Origin: Dastarcus helophoroides
Taxonomy: Eukaryota > Arthropoda > Insecta > Coleoptera > Bothrideridae
Assembly (NCBI GenBank): GCA_028583605.1
Contig: CM053327.1
Span: 31,932,626-31,996,625, forward strand
DNA: 64,000 nucleotides
Direction: 5' to 3'
Both the position numbers and the translations under genes were made by a program. Below, piece by piece: positions 58,909 to 64,000 of the stretch. The notes beneath the pieces are model-generated. The model was not told the origin of the DNA. It worked only from the letters and a program-made list of their open reading frames with translations, and ran no database searches. How positions within the stretch are numbered: position 1 is the stretch's first letter; every line of letters starts with the position of its first letter.

Positions 58909-59034
58909 TTTTCATTTCAATTCGTTTTCACTGAATTCGATGTATAAGCCGGTAAAACCAAATTAAGTTGACCGCGTTCGTCCCATGATTTTAACGTTGT
59001 GTTTAAGATCGTCTCCTACGGTACCACTTTCACT
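58909..59034 (-). promoter_or_regulatory. Candidate 5' UTR of the cadherin with short upstream ORFs
   Basis: Reading minus, a TTATTTCAG acceptor ends at about 59035, so a 5' UTR exon may begin near 59034 and run into exon 1. Two upstream ATGs are present: one at 58986 opens a seven-codon ORF ending TAA (in frame with the main start), and one at 58915 opens a short ORF overlapping the main start in another frame. Such uORFs often lower translation of the main ORF. Confidence 0.4.
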
Positions 59035-60860
59035 GAAATAAGAAAATTATTAATAGAGCGAGTACCATGGCCACAATTATATATTATTAACTTTTAAAAA
59101 AGAATTCTTGATTATAAACGTCGAATATTAAAGTATATAATTTAACAGTTATTTTTAAATTGTGTTGCACCTTTACGTTTACTAATAAGTATGATGAAAA
59201 AAGGCAGATGTAATTCCAATTGGAAATAATTAAAGAAAACAGCGAAGTAGAAATTAGAATGATTTATAGAATTGTGTTTATAATAAATAATAATAAATAA
59301 GGAGATATCAAAGTTTAAAATATTTATACGTGAGAGAAAGTAATGTGGTGTTTTAAAATGAAATTGTTTTAAAATACAAATTTTATTTAAGAAAAGATGC
59401 CACAATTAATCAACTTGACACCAAGCTGTAATACAAACATTTTTTTAATAGGTTATGTGAGGCAGATTCTTAAAGTATCACTTTTATTGTCACTAAGTAA
59501 TTTTAATATGCACAGTTTGTCGTTTAATTTGGATATGTAACAATTATGGGACCAATTTGTAAAACAAAAAGCATTAAAATTGTTCGTAATATCAAACGTG
59601 CACACCCCGCGTCTTGATTTTATCGCTTACAGTTTTTTTCGACACTTTAACCAGAAAATTTTTCAAAAACTCCCAGAAAATAGCCAAAACTCTTATCAGG
59701 TATAAATTATAATCTTTTACAAAAACACTTCCCCCTTCTATTGCCCGTTTCCATATGATGAGTTACAGTAGGAAATAAAAATATTTTGTTCGGTAACTAA
59801 GGATCTTGTTTAATGAACTTCCTGCAAGAATTTAAAGACAAAAGTGTCAGTTAACAGCTAGTGTGCAATTTGTGCAGCTTCTCTTTCCATGACAATTACT
59901 AGGTATATTTGGTAATTTATATTCATGATATATTGTGTAGTTTCTAGCGCTTCAGTCATCCCACATTATTTTATATCAGCAGTGTTGATTGTTCTTAGGC
60001 AGACAACTGCTTTGGTGCAAAATTATCACAAATATAACTAATTTCATGGCGAAAAGTCAAATTTTTAGCCTTTCTCGGTAATAGAACACGATCAACGATC
60101 GTTGTGAGCAATTATTTTCCAGTGGACCAGATTTTTAATGGCGAATTTAATTTCCCGCCTATTATACAACCACAGGTCTATGACAGAATAGTAAGTCATG
60201 AATTGTAATCATTGTCGTAGCTAATACATGTAATTAAGTCCCCAAAAGGTAACATTTTTATGACCACGTGTAGTTCTGCAACAGATGCGTTTGCAAAAGT
60301 TGTCAATCCTATGCCTCATTTAGTTCACATTTTCATCAAGTAACAATATAATTGGATAGCATCATACAGAGTCGTGAAGTAGAGAGAGCATTTTGGTGAA
60401 AAATATGTTCCTTTTTTAATCGCATAATATTTACAGTAAGTTTTACCAAAGTTATTCCTTGATGAAGGCTCAGTAATAAAAAATAAGGGGCATGCTTCAT
60501 ACCTTAAAGATAGCACCAAAACATTTTAGCTCTAATATAACGTAATGATTAAGCAAATTAATACAAATTTCGAAGTTATCTCGAAATTCCACTGATTAAA
60601 ACTCGAAATTTATAGAAATCAGTCAAAATTTCAGAATTAAAGACAAACTGTTTATGAAAAAAAAAAACCAACGTCAGTCAATTTTGAGGAAAAAAAAATC
60701 AAAATTTGAACAAAAAATGGGAATATTGTGTCCGAATATTCGACTTTAAAAATTTAAAGTTATAACTACGACAAAGGTTCAAATTTTTGTTAAAACTTCA
60801 AAGTTATAAAAAGCGAATTCAAAAACATGAAAATTGTATTTTTTTTAAGTTCAATTTACT
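59035..60860. other. Intergenic 5' flank of the cadherin gene
   Basis: AT-rich, mostly non-satellite sequence without exon-like ORFs. The cadherin promoter and any upstream non-coding exon should lie here or further right, but no TATA/initiator pair stands out. From about 60545 the TCGAAATTT satellite words reappear. Confidence 0.4.
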
Positions 60861-60964
60861 CTCAAACGGCAACCATATTAAAAGCCTTCGAAGCACCGAG
60901 AGTAGGATGTGAAAAGAAGGATAGATGGCCGCCTTTTTAAATAAGGAATCGCCTTTTTATATAA

Positions 60965-61165
60965 GGATTTCTCTCTTTTATAAAAGGATCTCTGTATTTT
61001 CTTTGCAAAGTATATTTTATTGGCTTTTTTTTCTTCGCTAGTTACTCCTTTCACAATTTTAGATTTTCAATAACCTTATGTTAAGGATTGACAATCTGTT
61101 ACAGATTACCCCACGTAACGATTGCGTTGGATCTGGCAAAGAAAAAGCCAATGAAACATAAATAG
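60965..61165. mobile_element. Inverted-repeat element D relic
   Basis: GCTAGTTACTCCTTTCACAA, TTTAGATTTTCAATAACC and CAATCTGTTACAGATTACCCC match the arms of the element around 50950-52120. It sits inside the split family A copy, next to the Tigger element. Confidence 0.6.
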
Positions 61166-61170
61166 AAATA

Positions 61171-61924
61171 CAGTAAAACTCGGCTTAATGCTGCTCCGTT
61201 TAGCGCTGTTTCAGTTTAGCGCTTTTTTACTGGAATAATGAGATTACCTGAAAATTGCAAGCGCCATTGGACTTCCCCTAAATTTAAAGTACATACAACA
61301 TACATATATAATTTTTTTAATGAGGTTACGAAGAAAGATTCAAATGGAGTGTGTAAAAATATTTGGCAAGATCTAAACGAGGACGGTGACACTAGAAACT
61401 GTGTTGATATGAACGAAATAGTCGAATTAGTGAAACAAACAGGTTAAGAAATGTGAAAGATCTCAAAGAAATGATGATGAGCTCAAGGAAATCGTGGATC
61501 AAGAACAACACAAAAATATTGAAAATAGTGATTCTGAAGAACAAAAAAATTTTCAACGGAATTTCTAAAAACCAGTTTAGCCACTATAACAGAAATTATA
61601 TATATTTTATTGAAAATGAAGCAGATTTTGATAGGAGTTCAAAGGCAAGACAAGGTGCCATGGATACTTTTCCCACATGTTGACAACTTCTTATAGGGCA
61701 CTTCAGAAAAATACAAATCACATTAGGCGCTTTCGTGATGAGAAAGCGGACAATTGAAAATGCAGAAGAATCCGACTGATCTAAACATGAATGGTGACTT
61801 GCTTTTTACACTCATTTTCCCCTAACTCCATTATGTATATGAAGAGATGACCTCGTTAAACGCTGTTTCGTATAACGCTCTACTTGGTTGGAACAGAACC
61901 CCCGCGTTAAGCAGGGTTTTACTG
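61171..61924 (+). mobile_element. Tigger/pogo-like DNA transposon, internally deleted
   Basis: Ends CAGTAAAACTCGGCTTAATG and (read on minus) CAGTAAAACCCTGCTTAACG are the inverted repeats of the pogo/Tigger group, and TA flanks both sides (61169-61170, 61925-61926). A short plus-strand frame reads NIWQDLNEDGDTRNCVDMNE then IVELVKQTG and stops, like the C-terminal end of a pogo transposase. The catalytic domain is missing. Confidence 0.85.
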
Positions 61925-62511
61925 TATAAGGATAGGTTGTAATTTTCGAGGAAAATTCCGTTCCGTAACGAATTCTATAGCTTGGAAGTTCTATAGAAGA
62001 AAGAGTCTCCATAGACAGAAATCTTCACTGTGTCAGGGTCGACCGACAGAAATGTGCTGTTTTCGACGATCTTGTAGGCCTCAAAAATCTCTATTAGTTT
62101 CTGCGGGCATTTATCATAGGAAGAAAAGAGACAGAAAGGGAGAAGTCACCAAATATCCGCCTGTGTTCCAATGTTTCAAGAGAATCGGTCAAACTTTCGT
62201 CATCAATTAAGCCAATCGTTCTTTTTTGAATTGGATCCAAAAGGCTAATGAGGCTAAACTCCAAACCTGCGAACAGTATTCTTGTGTTGGTTTAATTTGA
62301 ACTTTGTATAGATTGAGCAGCTGATGAGATGTAAAGTACTTTTTAGCTCTAAACAGTCTAGTTTCTGAAAGGCGAACTTGGCACATGATTGTCCCAAGAG
62401 AAGTTAGTGCTCGCATTCACTCCCAGGAATAGACAGATTAGATCCCATAGAGAGAAGTTTACCGTTCATTACTACGTTTCTTGCATTATTCTTTGATGAT
62501 TTCTTAGAGAA

Positions 62512-63118
62512 CATGTGCGTGCCATTGACCAATCCGCCTCTCAAAAGCTAGGCTTTCTTTTTAGAGCTAAAAAGTACTTCACATCTCAACAGCTATTAAC
62601 ACTATACAAAGCTCAAGTTAGGCCCACACTAGAATACTGCTCTCATATTTGGAGTTCAGCCCCAAAACACACTTTAGCTCTCTTGGATTCAATTCAAAGA
62701 AGAGCGATTCGTCTAATTGATGAAGAGAGTCTAACCGATTCTCTCGAAACACTAGAGCACAGGCTGGTTGGTGACTTGTCTCTTTTCTACAAGTACTATT
62801 ATGGAAGATGCTCGCAGGAACTAATAGGATTGATCCCCCAAGGGCAAGATTCTTGAGGCGTACAAGACAGTCGGAGACAGCAAATTCCTGTGCGGTCCAG
62901 CTTGATACAGTGAGGACTTCTGTCTACGGAGACTCTTTTTTCTATAGAGCTTCCAAGTTATGGAGCTTGTTACCGAAAGGAATTTTCCCCAAAAATTACA
63001 ACCTATTCTTGTTTAAGAAGCCTGTTCATCGGCATTTATCTTTGTTTCCGCATCCTACTCGCAGTGCTTTGAAAGCATAATGGGGTAACCTTTTGCGAGT
63101 GGATTAAACTTAAAAAAA
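62512..63118 (+). mobile_element. Family A non-LTR 3' fragment inserted in the opposite orientation
   Basis: Encodes DQSASQKLGFLFRAKKYFTS, VRPTLEYCSHIWSSAP, LDSIQRRAIRLIDEESLTDS, FYKYYYGRCSQELIGLIPQG, then after a frameshift SETANSCAVQLDTVRTSVYG and SKLWSLLPKGIFPKN to SALKA and TAA (63078-63080), followed by a short 3' UTR and A-run. It splits the minus-strand copy within its GCGGTTTTC|TCTAAG region. The best-kept 3' end of the family in the window. Confidence 0.85.
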
Positions 63119-63600
63119 AAACCGCAGCCTGAATTTTTGAGACATTAAAGTCAACCAATCCATTCCAGAATGATTTAGAGTCACAATCCGTACTGCTAAG
63201 GGAACAGTACCCTTCTCCGATCAGAAGCATCGACGGATAATGGTTTGTCGGAAAAAAAAAATCACACCAGGCTACCATTATCTGCTTAGCGTATATCGGA
63301 TTGGAAGTTGAAGCTAAGATATCGTTTATGTGTAACAGAAATAGAGTAGGAGACAGAACAGACACTTGTGGCACCCCCACCTTAATCGCAAATGTCTCGG
63401 ATGAGACGACCTGAACAGATCTGCCAGTGAGAAAGCTGAATATCAAGCTGAGTCCAGGAGGAAGACCATAAGATGTTAATTTCGCGAGAAGAGATCGGTG
63501 CTAGACTCTATCAAAGACCTTTGAGATATCTAATGCGACAATCCTAGTCTCACTGTGTTTTTCCATAGCTTTCCATATGTCAGAAAATCGCCAGTGAGGC

Positions 63601-64000
63601 AAAAAACTCTTGTGGACATTCGACAATAGAAAATTAATTGAAAACGTTTTTTTTTTAAATTTAGATTCTTTATAGAAATTTTGAAATTTTGTCAGAAATT
63701 TCAAATATTCTAGCTTTGATTCAAGTGTTTCTGATTAAAATGAAAGGGATTTTTTACATAAATGTTTAGGCTGAATTTCTTTAAAATTCCACCTGATTTT
63801 TAAAAATTTTGAGTTTCACTTTGAATTGTTTTTAATTTCAAGTTTTTATTCGAAATTTCCGGAAAAAATCTCTTTTAAAGAGAAGCAATTCTAAAGTTTT
63901 GCTTTAATTTATGAGTTGGTCAAAAATAAAAAAAAACGATTTAATTCTTTTTAATTTCAACTTTTGCTACAAACTATAAATTTTTGAGCATGGAATTTTG
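63601..64000. repeat. AT-rich satellite-related sequence at the window end
   Basis: AAATTTTGAAATTT and TTTCGAAATTTCCGG-type words; no gene. Confidence 0.5.

Larger units (their letters stand above)
60861..63600 (-). mobile_element. Family A non-LTR copy, split by two insertions
   Basis: Read on minus, RT remains (63600-63119: SETRIVALDISKVFDRV, then GVPQVSVLSPTLF) break off in FNVSKIQAAVF. The element resumes at 62511 (TSLGTIMCQVRLSETRLFRA, LFRAKKYFTSHQLLNLY), runs to 61925, and its last 3' part is at 60960-60861. The gaps hold a plus-strand family A copy (62512-63118) and, at 60961-61924, an inverted-repeat element D relic plus a Tigger element. Confidence 0.75.

Noticed and set aside
1..64000. 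CRISPR array, bacterial operon, or virus-derived gene
   Set aside because: Regular repeats are satellites or minisatellites without spacer structure; coding content is split by GT-AG introns; no envelope, capsid or integrase-type gene recognised.

Overview
This is animal DNA, almost certainly from an insect. It has GT-AG introns, many of them only 48-68 nt, an AT-rich background, and non-LTR retrotransposons, mariner, hAT and Tigger/pogo relics. It contains no bacterial-type operon, rRNA, CRISPR array or convincing tRNA. The very short introns and the repeat types fit a beetle or a similar insect, but the species cannot be told from the sequence.

The main gene is one large cadherin on the minus strand. 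It runs from the start codon at 58908 down to the stop at 12584. I reassembled 25 coding exons by hand. Every junction keeps phase, giving about 1,884 residues: a signal peptide, 13 recognisable inter-repeat calcium-linker motifs (about 13-14 EC repeats), a membrane-proximal region, one transmembrane helix and a cytoplasmic tail of about 118 residues ending in a PDZ-ligand-like TEL. The N-terminal repeats and the tail look like insect Cadherin-87A (the CDHR1-like group); that name comes from memory of the family and was not searched. A second real gene is represented by one first coding exon at 3382-3532 (minus), encoding the first 50 residues of a small conserved-looking protein.

Everything else is repeat. 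Region by region: 1-1530 is a GAAATTTCGAGAA-type satellite. 4200-11905 is a decayed CR1/Jockey-like non-LTR element (family A), split by a nearly complete R1/LOA-like element (7523-11581, minus) that carries a 14-bp target-site duplication. The cadherin introns between 12747 and 58673 hold mariner relics, two hAT-like elements with satellite interiors, nine copies of a palindromic element carrying a hammerhead-like motif, 442-bp, ~900-bp and ~1,080-bp tandem arrays, putative solo LTRs or cryptic promoters, and many family A 3' fragments. 58909-60860 is the 5' flank of the cadherin. 60860-63600 is a stack of nested elements (family A, Tigger, and a second family A copy in the opposite orientation).

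The gene has a bimodal intron structure: exons are intact and phase-consistent, 11 introns are 48-68 nt or 152 nt, and a few introns of 3-10 kb hold nearly all the repeats. The observations most worth a second look are the perfect three-unit heat-shock-element matches in the satellite at 1-730, the hammerhead-like palindromes, two TATA/initiator signatures inside intron 6, and the 51-nt intron 23, whose retention would make a tail-less membrane form of the cadherin.
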